Shown here piece by piece: positions 27,577 to 38,958 of a stretch of 64,000 bases of DNA. The notes beneath the pieces are model-generated. The model searched no databases and was not told the origin of the DNA. It saw only the letters and a list, made by a program, of their open reading frames with translations. A program made the translations under genes and the position numbers. The stretch's first letter is position 1; every line of letters starts with the position of its first letter. This DNA is from Pampus argenteus (Eukaryota; Chordata; Actinopteri; Scombriformes; Stromateidae), in the NCBI GenBank assembly GCA_036937835.1, contig CM072876.1, forward strand, positions 754,001 through 818,000, written 5' to 3'.

Positions 27577-30500
27577 CTGATGAAGAGAAGAAGAAGCAGT
27601 TTATCATCTGACATCTAATGAATTTATTCTGTTGTTCATTTCTATGAAGTTTAATGATGAAATAATACAACTTTGTATTTAAAGAGAAGTGGTTGTCATG
27701 AATCAAATTAAATCTACACTTACACCTCCTCACATCAAGTCTTAACCTGTGCTCTCCACCATCGTCCAACCTGGAGGAAGAAACACAGCCACAATGACCG
27801 CTGTTCAACATGAGTGACACAGAGACTGGCTGCATCTGTCTCTCCATACCTGAGGGTCTCCAGTCTCCAGTGTGGATCCTCCAGTCTAGCGGACAGCAGC
27901 TTCTCTCCTGAGTCTCCTGGATGGTTGTAGCTCAGGTCCAGCTCTCTCAGATGGGAGGGGTTGGAGCTCAGAGCTGAGGCCAGAGAAGCACAGCCGTCCT
28001 CTGTGATCAGACATCCTGACAGCCTGGAAGTAAGAAAATAAAGTTACCTCAGTGTTTTAGAAGATCATGTTAGCAGGAAACTTGAACAGATGTCGACCAT
28101 CGAACATCTGAATCCTGACCTGAGAGTCTCCAGTCTACAGTGTGGACTCTGCAGTCCAGCAGACAGCAGCTTCACTCCTGAATCCTGCAGGTTGTTGTTA
28201 CTCAGGTCCAGCTCTCTCAGACTACAGGACTGGGAGCTGAGGACTGAGGACAGAGCTGCACAGCTTCTCTCTGAGAGGTTACAACCACTCAGCCTGAAGA
28301 AGAATTAATGATGAGCACAAAATATTTTATTTACCATGTTGTTCATATATCTGGCAGTTCATTCACTTACAGAGCTTTGTTGGAGGCTTTGACCACTGGC
28401 AGCAGCCTCAGCAGAGCCTCCTCTGAAGCAGAGTATTTCTTCAGGTCAAACACGTCCACATCTTTTTCTGATGATAGTAAGATGAAGACCAGAGCTGACC
28501 ACTGAGCAGGAGACAGTTCATCTGTGGAGAGACGTCCTGATCTCAGGTACCACTGGATGTCCTCCACTAGAGATCGATCATTCAGTTCATTCAGACAGTG
28601 GAACAGATTGATGCTTCTCTCTGCAGACACATTTTCACTGATCTCCGTCTTGATGTACTTGACTGTTCTCTTATTGGTTTGTGAGCTACTTCCTGTCTGA
28701 GTCAGCAGTCCTCGTAGGAGAGTCTGATTGGTCTGTGAGCTACTTCCTGTCTGAGTCAGCAGTCCTCGTAGGAGAGTCTGATTGGCCTGTGAACTACTTC
28801 CTGTCTGAGTTAGCAGTCCTCGTAGGAGCGTTTGATTGGTCTGCAGTGAAAGACCCAGGAGGAAGCGAAGGAACAAGTCCAGGTGTCCATTTGGACTCTG
28901 TAAGGCCTTGTTCACAGCTCTCTGGTAGAGATGTTGTAGTTTAGGTTTTCCTTTAAAGACTTTAGACAACCTTGATGTTTGTTTTTCTGCCAGCAGATTG
29001 ACTCCAGAGTTGATGAAGGTCAGATGGACATGAAGAGCAGCCAGAAACTCCTGAACGCTCAGATGGACGAAGCAGAACACCTTGTCCAGGTACAGCCCTC
29101 TCTCCTCTTTAAACACCTGTGTGAACACTCCTGAGTACACTGAGGCTGCCGTGATATCGATGCCACACTCTGTCAGGTCTGATTCATAGAAGATCAGGTT
29201 GCCTTTCTGCAGCTGCTCAAAAGCCAGTTTTCCCAGAGACTCAATCATCTTCCTGCTCTTTTCATTCCAGTGTGAATCTGTCTCAGCTCCTCCATCATAC
29301 TTGGCGTTCTTCAGTTTGGTCTGGACCACCAGGAAGTGGATGTACATCTCAGTCAGGGTCTTGGGCAGCTCTCCTGTCTCTCTGCTTTTCAACACATCCT
29401 CCAGAACTGTAGCAGTGATCCAGCAGAAGACTGGGATGTGACACATGATGTGGAGGCTTCGTGATGTCTTCATGTGGGAGATGATGGTGCTGGCCTGCTC
29501 CTCATCTCTGAATCTCTTCCTGAAGTACTCCTCCTTCTGTGGATCAGTGAACCCTCTGACCTCTGTCACCATGCCGACACACTCAGGAAGGATCTGATTG
29601 GCTGCTGCGGGTCGTGTGGTTATCCAGAGGCGAGCAGAGGGAAGCAGCTTCCCCCTGATGAGGTTTGTCAGCAGCACGTCCACTGAGGTGGACTCTGTAA
29701 CATCAGTCAGGGTCTCGTTGTTGTGGAAGTCCAGAGGAAGTCGACACTCGTCCAGACCGTCAAAGATGAAAACAACCTGGAAGTCTTCAAACCTCCAGAT
29801 TCCTGCTTCTTTGGTTTCAGTAAAGAAGAGATGAACAAGCTCCACCAAGCTGAACTTTTTCTCTTTCAGCACATTCAGCTCTCTGAAGGTGAATGGAAAT
29901 GTGAACTGTATGTCCTGGTTGGCTTTGCCTTCAGCCCAGTCCAGAGTGAACTTCTGTGTTAAGACTGTTTTCCCGATGCCAGCCACTCCCTTTGTCATCA
30001 CTGTTCTGATTGGTCCATCTCTTCCAGGTGAGGCTTTAAAGATGTCTTCTTGTCTGATGGTTGTTTCTGGTCTGACTGGTTTCCTGGATGCTGTTTCAAT
30101 CTGTCTGACCTCATGTTCATCATTGACCTCTGCAGTCCCTCCCTCTGTGATGTAGAGCTCTGTGTAGATCTGATTCAGGAGGGTTGGGTTTCCTGCTTTA
30201 GTGATCCCCTCAAACACACACTGGAACTTCTTCTGCAGGTTAGACTTGAGTTTATGTTGACACTCTGCAGTATTGGTCCCTGGAGAAAACAAAGTGAAAA
30301 ATTACATCAAGAAATCTTTTGATGTAAAACAGTCTTTAATCACATTTTAAAGAATCCAAATGGCAACAAGGACTTATTGAGGAAACAAACCCTCAACACC
30401 ACTAGACCGGTCTAGTGAGCAACACTGCAACAAGAATGCTGTAATTTCCCTTTCATGGTAACTAGCGATACCATCTGAGACGAAGCTCTGGCTGACTGAT

Positions 30501-32078
30501 CAGTATAACCTGCCAGTTCCTTCACTTAGCTATTCAAATATACCAACAGTACATAAACCTCATCTCTTTACTTAAAGGAAGCAAAATAAGCAATGATGAA
30601 AATACAAGAAATGTATAATAATGAATAAGATATCATTTACCCACAAAAACAAAAAAAACACCACCAGGAAAAGACCAAAACTGATTGAGCTTTACGTTTT
30701 TTAACATCAAGTCAGCATCATGCATTTGCCCAACAACAACAGGACAATAAGAAATGAGCCTGAGTCATTGTTCAGGAGCAGGAAACACAGTCTGCGTCCA
30801 GCAAACAGCACTGGCATGAAGATACATGCAGATGACATGTGAGAGGTGTCAGCGTGAATATGACTGCATGTTACATGTCAGCTGATGCCAATCCGCTAAT
30901 ACAAGTACCTGATTTAAAGCTATTTTACATGAGTAGATACTACTACAATAAATCTGATGTAACACAGTTTGAAATATAATATTTTATAATATCTCCCATG
31001 TCGCCCCTGTTTCCTCTCCATCGTGTTAATTCTGTTAAAATCCTCTTACTGCTCTGCAGACGCTCAGCCAGCTCCTCCTGCTTCATTCTCCTCAGGAAGT
31101 GCAGTGTGATCTCCAGAAAAGCCTTTCTGCTGCGCCTCCTCTGCTCTTCCTCCTCACCATCCAACACATCCTCATCCTCACTCTGACTCTCTGAGCATTC
31201 TGGGTAATCTGGACTCAGAAGCTCCTGGGTCTTCTTCAGCTCGTTCTTCACAAAACTGCTGATGTCCTCCTCCAGCCGCTGGAACAGAATAAAATGTAAA
31301 TTCAACTCGTACAAGTCAACATGAGATCGTGTGGTGGTCCACAGAGTGCAGCATGGAGAGTGGGGTGGGAGTTCAGTAATTAGTCTGTGGCCTTTGTAGT
31401 TAACAGTAGAAGATGTGCTTTCCAATTACACACCATGAATATGAAGTCCAGGTGTGTCTGATGCTGCTGGACTGACGGACCACTGAGAACCTCTGAGCTC
31501 TGCTGGTGGACTCTGTGAAGAAAGGAATAAATAATGACACAGTTCATAAGAGACACAATCATTTTACAGTCTTACCTCAGATCAGCAGGCTGCTGTCCAT
31601 GTTTGAAGTTTAGTGGTTCACGTATAGACCCTTCACTCTTCACAGACACATCTTCTTGTCTGTTCTGATGGATCCTGATGGAGACAAAACATTGATAAAA
31701 ATCAAATGTTCAGTAAAAATCCTCCAGAATAAAATACTGCTGAGAAATAGGTAGAATTTTAAAGGGTTTAATCCTGATAACGAAAATAAATGCATGAGAT
31801 AAAAAAACATTTACCTTTGATTAGCGAAGCGTGGTCCATGTGTGAAGTGAACAGGCCGATCCAAAGACCGCTCACTCTTCATGGACACACAGCTGAGTTC
31901 AGGTCCATCAGAGTCTGGTCTGTGCTGCCAACTGCAACACACGCAGAGCTTTGAGTGTGAATAATGATGGTGCAGTGACGGACAGTTAGAGGTCCTCATC
32001 TCACCTCTGAGCTTTGGTCTGTCCGTCATGTTCCTCAGAGGGAGGGACTTCCTGCTCTGTATCCTCACACTGATTCAT
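27020..32078 (-). CDS. NLRC3-like FISNA-NACHT-LRR-B30.2 immune receptor (10 coding exons)
   Basis: This is a complete fish-type NLR, a cytoplasmic innate immune sensor family. The CDS on the - strand joins 32078-32005, 31931-31815, 31674-31576, 31512-31434, 31278-31050, 30279-28371, 28293-28120, 28023-27850, 27770-27724 and 27576-27020. That is 3459 nt, or 1152 residues plus TAG, with all phases agreeing. Order of parts: start MNQCEDTEQEVPPSEEHD; two N-terminal repeat exons; acidic helical domain (about 123-199); FISNA (about 213-283); NACHT with Walker A GVAGIGKT (297-304), Walker B FIFDGLDE (370-377) and TTRP (about 420-423); FVHLSVQEFLAAL in the helical region (603-615); three tandem 18-residue repeats (about 680-733); two LRR exons (836-951); PRY-SPRY/B30.2 (about 968-1152). 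No frameshift or premature stop is seen. The ligand is unknown, and no ortholog name is assigned because the family is large and fast-evolving. Confidence 0.9.
27724..27770 (-). CDS. NLR short linker exon (47 bp)
   Basis: It encodes LDDGGEHRLRLDVRR between the last LRR exon and B30.2. The donor GTAAGT was chosen one step upstream of a competing GTGTAA because only this phase continues into YFCELQLD; the same linker exon occurs in related fish NLRs. Confidence 0.8.
27850..28023 (-). CDS. NLR LRR exon 2 (174 bp)
   Basis: It encodes LSGCLITEDGCASLASALSS followed by LRELDLSYNHPGDSGEKLLS, a ribonuclease-inhibitor-type leucine-rich repeat. It is exactly 174 bp, the usual size for the repeat-encoding exons of fish NLRs, and in the same phase as the previous exon. 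Confidence 0.92.
28120..28293 (-). CDS. NLR LRR exon 1 (174 bp)
   Basis: It encodes LSGCNLSERSCAALSSVLSS followed by LRELDLSNNNLQDSGVKLLS. Same length and phase as LRR exon 2, consistent with origin by exon duplication. The donor is GTCAGG, slightly off consensus. Confidence 0.92.
28371..30279 (-). CDS. NLR central exon: FISNA, NACHT, winged-helix and helical domains
   Basis: This is the large exon typical of fish NLRs. The acceptor is tttctccag and the donor gtaagt. FISNA reads NLQKKFQCVFEGITKAGNPT. Walker A (GVAGIGKT) and Walker B (FIFDGLDE) are intact, as are the TTRP segment and FVHLSVQEFLAAL. The 54-bp tandem triplication at 28681-28842 lies within it. It contributes 635 whole codons plus split codons at both ends. 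Confidence 0.95.
28681..28842 (-). repeat. 54-bp in-frame tandem triplication in the NLR
   Basis: Three copies start at 28681, 28735 and 28789, each encoding TNQTLLRGLLTQTGSSSQ with only minor changes (one copy has Ala for Thr). The period is a multiple of three, so the frame is kept. The copies are nearly identical at DNA level, which suggests recent expansion. Confidence 0.95.
31050..31278 (-). CDS. NLR exon: acidic N-terminal helical domain
   Basis: It encodes RLEEDISSFVKNELKKTQEL, SPDYPECSESQSEDEDVLDG, an EEEEQRRRSRKAFLE stretch and LHFLRRMKQEELAERLQS. This segment commonly precedes FISNA in fish NLRC3-like proteins and is probably helical. The acceptor is ctgttccag; the donor is GTAAGA after one base of an Arg codon. 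Confidence 0.88.
31434..31512 (-). CDS. NLR short exon (QQHQTHLDFIF)
   Basis: It encodes VHQQSSEVLSGPSVQQHQTH followed by LDFIFM and joins in phase 0 to the helical-domain exon. The acceptor is ttcttcacag and the donor GTGTGT. This segment is typical just before the RLEED region of fish NLRs. Confidence 0.82.
31576..31674 (-). CDS. NLR N-terminal repeat exon 2 (99 bp)
   Basis: It encodes IHQNRQEDVSVKSEGSIREP and then LNFKHGQQPADLR. It aligns with the neighbouring 117-bp exon over V-S-K-S-E-x-S and F-x-H-G, and both begin and end in the same phase, consistent with duplicated N-terminal repeat exons. Confidence 0.82.
31815..31931 (-). CDS. NLR N-terminal repeat exon 1 (117 bp)
   Basis: It encodes WQHRPDSDGPELSCVSMKSE followed by RSLDRPVHFTHGPRFANQR. 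The acceptor is gttgcag and the donor GTAAAT. It has the same phase pattern as the next exon, so extra copies could be added or lost without a frame change. Confidence 0.82.
32005..32078 (-). CDS. NLR first coding exon
   Basis: The start ATG at 32078-32076 begins MNQCEDTEQEVPPSEEHDGQ, then TKAQ and a split codon at donor GTGAGA. An opening of the type M-x-Q-C-E with VPPS is familiar from fish NLRC3-like proteins, which fixes the start. A plausible acceptor for a leader exon (gtgtgaag) lies just upstream at 32092. Confidence 0.8.
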
Positions 32079-32799
32079 AGCAGAGACTCAGCTTCACACA
32101 CACAACCGCAACAAGCTGCACATCACACCTCACATTAGCTTTTATTACAAATATGAAGGTGCTATAAAGAGATTAATGAGAATTTGTTTTGTACATGACA
32201 AAATAACCATAAACCCCAAAACAGCCATCATTATACCACCAAAAAGCCTGAATTTCTATGTCCAAACTGTATTTTCATCAATCCACATGTTAAAGGGCTT
32301 TTTTATATTAATCTTATAATATTTACATTATACCTTTGAAGAGACAAAGATACTTCACATGTGGGCTCCTGGTGGCTGAAAGGCTGTGAGCTGTGGTTCT
32401 GGTCCATATGAAGGATTCTGCAGCCTTTGGGACAGTTGAGACTTAACTGTGTCAAACAGGCTTCAGTTAAACAGTCTCGGTGTTGATTAACAGTTAAAAT
32501 AATGAACCTGAAGCTGAAGCTGATCAACCAGTTCTGACACATCCTGCATTTTTCACTGAGGATGGGATGAACACAGAACAGCTGCTGATGTTTGATACAT
32601 GTAAATCAACTTCAATAATAACAATAACTTCAATAGAAATACTTATTTATATAGTTACACATGATATAGATATTTTTGAAACAGCCAATCAGCATGAAGA
32701 AACATTTCAGCTGCTGTACAGTCAAACAGTGATACAACATAATGTGATCAAAGTGATCGTGTTGATCAGACATTCACAGATTTCTCTTGTCGGTTTCTC

Positions 32800-33150
32800 A
32801 CCTGCTGAACTCACTTCAGGTAAACTTACAGCTTGTAGATGAAACGCTGGGAGAGAAGAAGCTTCTCATCCGTCCTCGTCAGTCCTGGTCTGTGTGTGCA
32901 TTTGATCTCATAAGTTCAAGTCTAGAAAACATCAGAGTGATGTGAAAACCTGTCGAACCCGTCAGGTGAGTGTCAGAGATGATGTAGTTCCACCATCTAA
33001 TAAGTTAAAGATCAGCTGAGCACACACAGACCTGACGGAGGAGCAGCAGTCTGGATCACATGTGAGTCTGATGAAACACAGTCTGAGGTTTAGACGTGTT
33101 TCTGGATGAAGATTTCTGCTGCTGAGATGAAGTCCTCCTTTTAACCCAGT
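32800..33150 (-). promoter_or_regulatory. probable leader exon and promoter of the NLR gene
   Basis: On the - strand, donor-like sites occur at 32829 (GTAAGT) and near 32800 (GTGAGA), either of which could end a 5' leader exon spliced to 32091. A TATA-like TTAAAA lies at 33144-33139, and a 7-bp dyad (TTAACCC/GGGTTAA) overlaps it. Transcription would then begin near 33110. The splice choice and start site are inference. Confidence 0.35.
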
Positions 33151-33240
33151 GGGGTTAACTTCCACTGGTGACACCTGCTGGTTGAAAGAAAGCACAGCAG
33201 GCACTGAGCATAATACAAACTTGTGTATCAGAACTTTGTT

Positions 33241-33317
33241 TTAATCATCACGCGACCCCAACGAGATTTATTTTGTGACCTTTTTGAGGGGCCCGACCCA
33301 TAGGTTGGGAACCACTG
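33241..33317 (-). mobile_element. truncated hAT-like transposon end
   Basis: On the - strand the segment reads CAGTGGTTCCCAACCT, then a GGGTCGGG block and a GGTCACAAAATAAATCT block. This is a terminal arrangement I recognise from non-autonomous hAT-like elements in fish. Only one end is seen, so it is a fragment. It lies about 130-200 bp upstream of the inferred NLR transcription start. Confidence 0.6.
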
Positions 33318-34334
33318 GGCAGGTAAAGCCCAGAAAGTATGGTATTAATGACAAGCACCATTATGTAATATTATTTTATATTATCTAATATTCAGTTTAT
33401 TCAAATTTTGGATGACTGATGATGGATGACATCTGGACATCTTCTTATTTCTCATTTTTATCACTGAGAAATGTAAAAAATAAAAACGTGTCAGTAATCC
33501 AGAGATGTTTGTAGTTGACTCATCACACAGAAATCTAACCTATGAGGAAGAAGGTGAACGTAAATATTACCTGCTCGGCTTCTTTGTCCAACTTGTTTTC
33601 ATGTCATGTTGAAGCCCGGTGCAGCCCTGGGGCGTGACACAAGTCTGCATTTCTGAAATGTTGAATCATATTAAAGTGTTAATCAAGGAAAGATTGACGA
33701 TCTTTAGTGGTGGCACCGTGTATGGAAACAGCAGATGTGGTAGAGAGTCTATTCCTAAAAAAGGTTCAAGGACTCCAACATGTACTTTAAGAGCATTAAT
33801 ATTACCGCAGATTAGCAAAGATGAGACATCTACTGAATAACTGTCATCAGCATAATTAACATTACTGAATGTCTTTCAATTGACTGTATTTCACACTAAA
33901 TAGTTAATATTTATATATATATATATATATTTAAATAGTTTCACGTGTGGACTGATAAACAGTAAATTTAATAAATCCATGTCGATCTTTTCCAAGCTAC
34001 TGTAGCTGTCTTATTTCATATGACATATTTTATGTGTCATATCTGAAGCCGTCAGAAAGCTGAACTGAATCCAGGCTGTAAAAAATATAACTCAAATAAA
34101 TGTTGGTGAAAGGTTTACATTCAGTTGCAACCTGCATATTCTCCATGTACAGCACGATATTAATACAGAAGAATCCATCAAACTGTTTAGAAGAAAGTCG
34201 AGTATTAAAACAGGGAAGTGATAAAGCTTAAATACGAGGATAAACCCTCAAGTCTATCTTGTCTCAGTTGTTCAATAAAAGATGAGCAGAGGAAAATGCT
34301 TCTTCCTTCAGGGTTATTGTGGCTCAGCAGATTT

Positions 34335-34388
34335 ACACACACACACACACACACACGCACACACACACACACACGCACACACACACAC
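34335..34388. repeat. (CA)n microsatellite with CG interruptions
   Basis: A CA tract with two embedded cgca steps, in the NLR-fam184a intergenic region. Confidence 0.9.
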
Positions 34389-34569
34389 TTTTCAGGAATA
34401 CAGGTGCAAGTGTTGCATCCTGTGCTGCTGCTGAATGAACATTGTTTCCAGGTTAAAGCTGAGAACATCTTCATGCTACACGTTTAGGTCACACAGCACA
34501 TGAATAAACAAACCTCAGTTACAGTAGTTGTTGGTCTAGTCTGCCTGACGCATTGATCCGATCATTGAC

Positions 34570-34739
34570 TCCTATAATACTCCTATAATATCCCTATAAT
34601 ATCCCTATAATATCCCTATAATATTCCTATAATACTCCTATAATATTCCTATAATACTCCTATAATACTCCTATAATATTCCTATAATACTCCTATAATA
34701 CTCCTATAATTAATATTCCTATAATATTCCTATAATACT
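34570..34739. repeat. 11-bp AT-rich minisatellite, about 15 copies
   Basis: Units of tcctataatac, with variants ending in tat or ttc, repeat in tandem, with one interruption near 34710. The tract is non-coding and A/T-rich. Confidence 0.9.
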
Positions 34740-35436
34740 GTTACATCAGTTTTTACCGTTAACACTACAGTGTGTTTTGAAAAATAAGATATTAAAATGC
34801 TTATCGCCCACATCCAGTAAAATAACAAGCCTACATAAAATATGTGTTTAGCCTAACAGCAGTTATATTAGATCATATACATCGAGATTATTAAGGTAAT
34901 TATAATATCAAGACTTCGGCTCGGCCTGTATGATAATCCTGCAGTCCTCGGGTTACACTAACCTTAACCCTAAGTGTGTACTACATGTGTACTTTCTACG
35001 CAGTAGTCTTTCTTTAGAGCTTATTCATTACATAACTGTTATTATTATTATGTGACCGTAGCACTCAGTAAAACACAGATTACAAAGCCTTATTATGATT
35101 ATGTATGTATGCATTTAAGTACATCCGTGGATTACTGTGCTGCTACTATATGAGTTTTAATATTACATTATATTGAACAAAAGTACATTTCCGTGTAACT
35201 GTCTCGAACATGAGCTGATATTTTAATCTGATGTGATCGTGCTGCGTTATTATTCTGACGCCTGCACTTATTATTTGTCAGCACGTTGTTTTATTTACAA
35301 CATGTCAATTCTGTTTTATTGTTGTTTTCATATTGGGTATTTTATCTGTTGCATTGTTTTGATTTATTATTATTTACATTATTTGCCTCAACAAAGCACT
35401 TTGTAACATTTAAAAAAAAGTTCTGTATAAATAAAA

Positions 35437-35996
35437 TGTTGTCGTTGTCATTGTTGTTGTTATGTTATTGTCATTGTTGTCGTCATTGTTGTTGTTATGT
35501 TATTGTCATTGTTGTTGTTATGTTATTGTCATTGTTGTCGTCATTGTTGTTGTTAAGTTATTGTCATTGTTGTCGTCATTGTTGTTATGTTATTGTCATT
35601 GTTGTTGTTATGTTATTGTCATTGTTGTCGTCATTGTTGTTGTTTAGTTATTGTCATTGTTGTTGTCATTGTTGTTGTTATGTTATTGTCATTGTTGTTG
35701 TTATGTTATTGTCATTGTTGTCGTCATTGTTGTTGTTAAGTTATTGTCATTGTTGTCGTCATTGTTGTTATGTTATTGTCATTGTTGTTGTTATGTTATT
35801 GTCATTGTTGTCGTCATTGTTGTTGTTTAGTTATTGTCATTGTTGTTGTCATTGTTGTTGTTATGTTATTGTCATTGTTGTTGTTATGTTATTGTCATTG
35901 TTGTCGTCATTGTTGTTGTTATGTTGTCGTCATTGTTGTTGTTAAGTTATTGTCATTGTTGTCGTCATTGTTGTTATGTTATTGTCATTGTTGTCG
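35437..35996. repeat. complex TTG/TCA minisatellite with 183-bp higher-order period
   Basis: About 560 bp is built from blocks such as ttattgtcattgttgtcgtc and ttgttgttatg. Landmark variants recur at 183 bp: the ttaag step at 35554 and 35737, and the tttag step at 35645 and 35828, showing segmental duplication of a composite unit. A 219-residue Leu/Cys/His frame (35286-35945) is a by-product. Confidence 0.92.
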
Positions 35997-37422
35997 TACA
36001 TTTATATACATAACATTCAAAATGACTGCTAGAGTCAGATGAATAAATAAAAATATGATGCAATATAAACAATAAACTAACTAACATAATTGTTTCAATG
36101 TGATTCATTCGTTATGAATATTCAGATGACCTTCCTTTGATGTCATCAGTCGAGCCAGCGTGTCATTGACAATAACAGCGCAACACTTACATCACCGCCC
36201 ACGTCCACACAGTCACTTGATAATAGTGCTACTGAATGAAAATCTATCCGCCAAGGAGAGAAACACTACTGTTCTGGGATAAATGCGATAAAAGATAAAT
36301 GCAAATTGCAAAAATTTAAAGTCTAGGAAAATAATTGTGATGATCATGATAAGAACACATTAACCCTGTAACTTACTGCTGTTTTTACTGACCTGGAGGG
36401 ACTCGTATAACATGAGCAAAAATAAAAACAACAGCAATTATAATTACATTCATCAAAACAAAAAAATACTGATTAAAAATTTTTAAATTACTTTTTTGTG
36501 CATTAAAAAAGATGAATAAACTAAACGAGCATCATCGTTGGAGGACTAATGTGTTGTCCGTCCACTGGATGTCACGCTGTCTTGAGTCACAGAGGTCCAG
36601 CCCGCAGGCCTGCGACAGCTCCAGCAGGTGCACAACAGGCATCAGGTCTGTGTAACATTTGGTACAGGACACTGCTGCTCAGCTTGAATCTGTGGAGCAC
36701 AGTGTCCTGGAATATATTCACAGGTGAAATCCTAAATTTAACATGTTTGCCAGTGAGTGCAGCTGCCTCTCACAGTCACTTCTCACGGAGAAGTTGTTCT
36801 TGAGTCAACCTGACCTGCTTTCTGCTGTAAGTATTAAGATAATATGGATGTCACGCTCCTTCAGGTTTAAGCACTTTTTAATCAGATGTTAAGTGGAGAA
36901 AGAATATTTTGCTTTTGCAGCTATTTTTTGTCAGATAATATAATGAAACAGCAGATTCTTTGTTTTCAATGATATATTGATATTTTTCGTATTGTCATGG
37001 TCATATCGTATCTAAACCAGCAATGAACGGATCTACGAGCAGCTCCATAGATGGAGACTGAAATATGATCACTGTTGTTGGTCTGTGGAGACGTTTCTAG
37101 TCCAAACTACTAGTAGTAGTCAAAAATATAAACAATATTAAATAATGCTATAATAAAAAACATGCACAATGACATATTTTAAGTTAAGTTTTGAATCACA
37201 TGACTGCTGGTTTCACAATTCACAAATTGGAAAGAGATAATAAAAGAATATATCTCAAATACTTTCACACCACAATTTGTTGTACCGGCCTCATTAAAGG
37301 CTACTAAAGGCTGAACATACAACATTATATTCAACATGAGGGTCAGATTATGCAGAAATTCATTATCTCACACTTTCACCATTTACTCCAAAGGTTAGAT
37401 GACAACTCACTAAATATACATA

Positions 37423-37460
<38 letters not shown>

Positions 37461-38299
37461 TATAAAATCAGACTACAGTATCCTGCACTGATCTTCCTGC
37501 CAACACACATGTCAGCGTGTCATTTCATTCGCTCTCCTGCTTTCTGTTTCTCAGCAGTTACTTAGCTACTAAGCTGTCATTTCCCACCATCTGTATGCAC
37601 ACAAGAAGATGATACTGGAGTTATAAAAAGATGTGCCATTTGGCCATAATGTAGGAGAAATAATGCAGTCATTCTGTACTAGATAAGCCTAATGTTCATC
37701 TCTCCATCTGTCCCCACCATAACAAACAACAGAAACGAGGATCCAAGTCAACTGTACGGTGTTGTTGTTGTTCTTGTGTTTTCATTTCTTTTGGCTGAGT
37801 AGACCTCTCAACACCGTGTGGGTGAGTACAGACTGCTACCTTCCTGTTTTGGTGCACTTGTTAAAGTACTATAAAATCACATTTCTGTTCTCCAAATATT
37901 AGCTCCGTCTTCCTACTTACGTCTCTTGAAGCCCGCACAACATTATCACATTAATCACACAGATCAATATTTATTTATTACCTGCATCAGAGCTACTGCT
38001 ACATGCAGTTTGATCTCATTCCCAGCATTGCTCTACACAGTTTAAACCTTTTTGTTGGTGTTAAACAAAATTACTATAAACAGCAGACCAGCAGTAGCAA
38101 GTAAAGCACCAACAATAAAACGTTGAGGTTTGCAGCTGTTTAGTTGCATGTTAAATCTCTACAGACGACACGTCAGGTCATATGTGAAGGGTTGTTTGGT
38201 CACTTTGCCTAACAGTGAGGATGCAGAGAAAGAGAGCAACAAGATGCAGATTTACTCTACAGCATCTCCATAAGCTGGCAGGGGAGCAGAGGGATGACA

Positions 38300-38335
<36 letters not shown>

Positions 38336-38892
38336 AGTCCCTAAACAGACCATACATACATATATGCATGCTTCTTTGGACGAAGAAGGTTGAAGAATAA
38401 AACAGCTGTCAAACAAAGGTACCACTTTCTGTTAAAAAGAAATTCATTAATTATGATTTTCTGATACATTAATCAACACATTTCAACTTGCTCATTAGGA
38501 ATGATAGTTTATTATTATTATTATTCATCATTATTCACATGAAAGCATCGCGTGCTGATATGATGACTATCATATGACTGTGTGAATCAGTTTCTACTGG
38601 AGCTGCTTTTGTGAATTGATCTAATATTTGGTGTTTTATCACCTTCTCTTATGTTTCACTGATAGTTTGCCTTCCAGTGTTAACGCTGCACACTGTATAT
38701 CTCAATGAGCAAACAGAGATTAGATTGTTGTGGTTATTATGTTGTCACCTTTATTACTTTCTGGGTTGAGTCAGTAAGACGAAGCTCGAAGCAATAAAAC
38801 ATTCCTATTATTAGGTTTGAAGAAGTGAAGCAGAATATGTGCCTCAATTTTATATCCTCTAAAAATAGAAACACAGATGGATGACAAACAAG

Positions 38893-38893
<1 letters not shown>

Positions 38894-38955
<62 letters not shown>
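38894..38955. repeat. (GT)n microsatellite
   Basis: About 31 GT units in intergenic DNA upstream of fam184a. Confidence 0.92.

Positions 38956-38958
<3 letters not shown>

Noticed and set aside
35286..35945. 219-residue open frame rich in Leu, Cys and His
   Set aside because: It is the translation of the TTG/TCA minisatellite array; no splice sites, conserved domain or non-repeat coding sequence.
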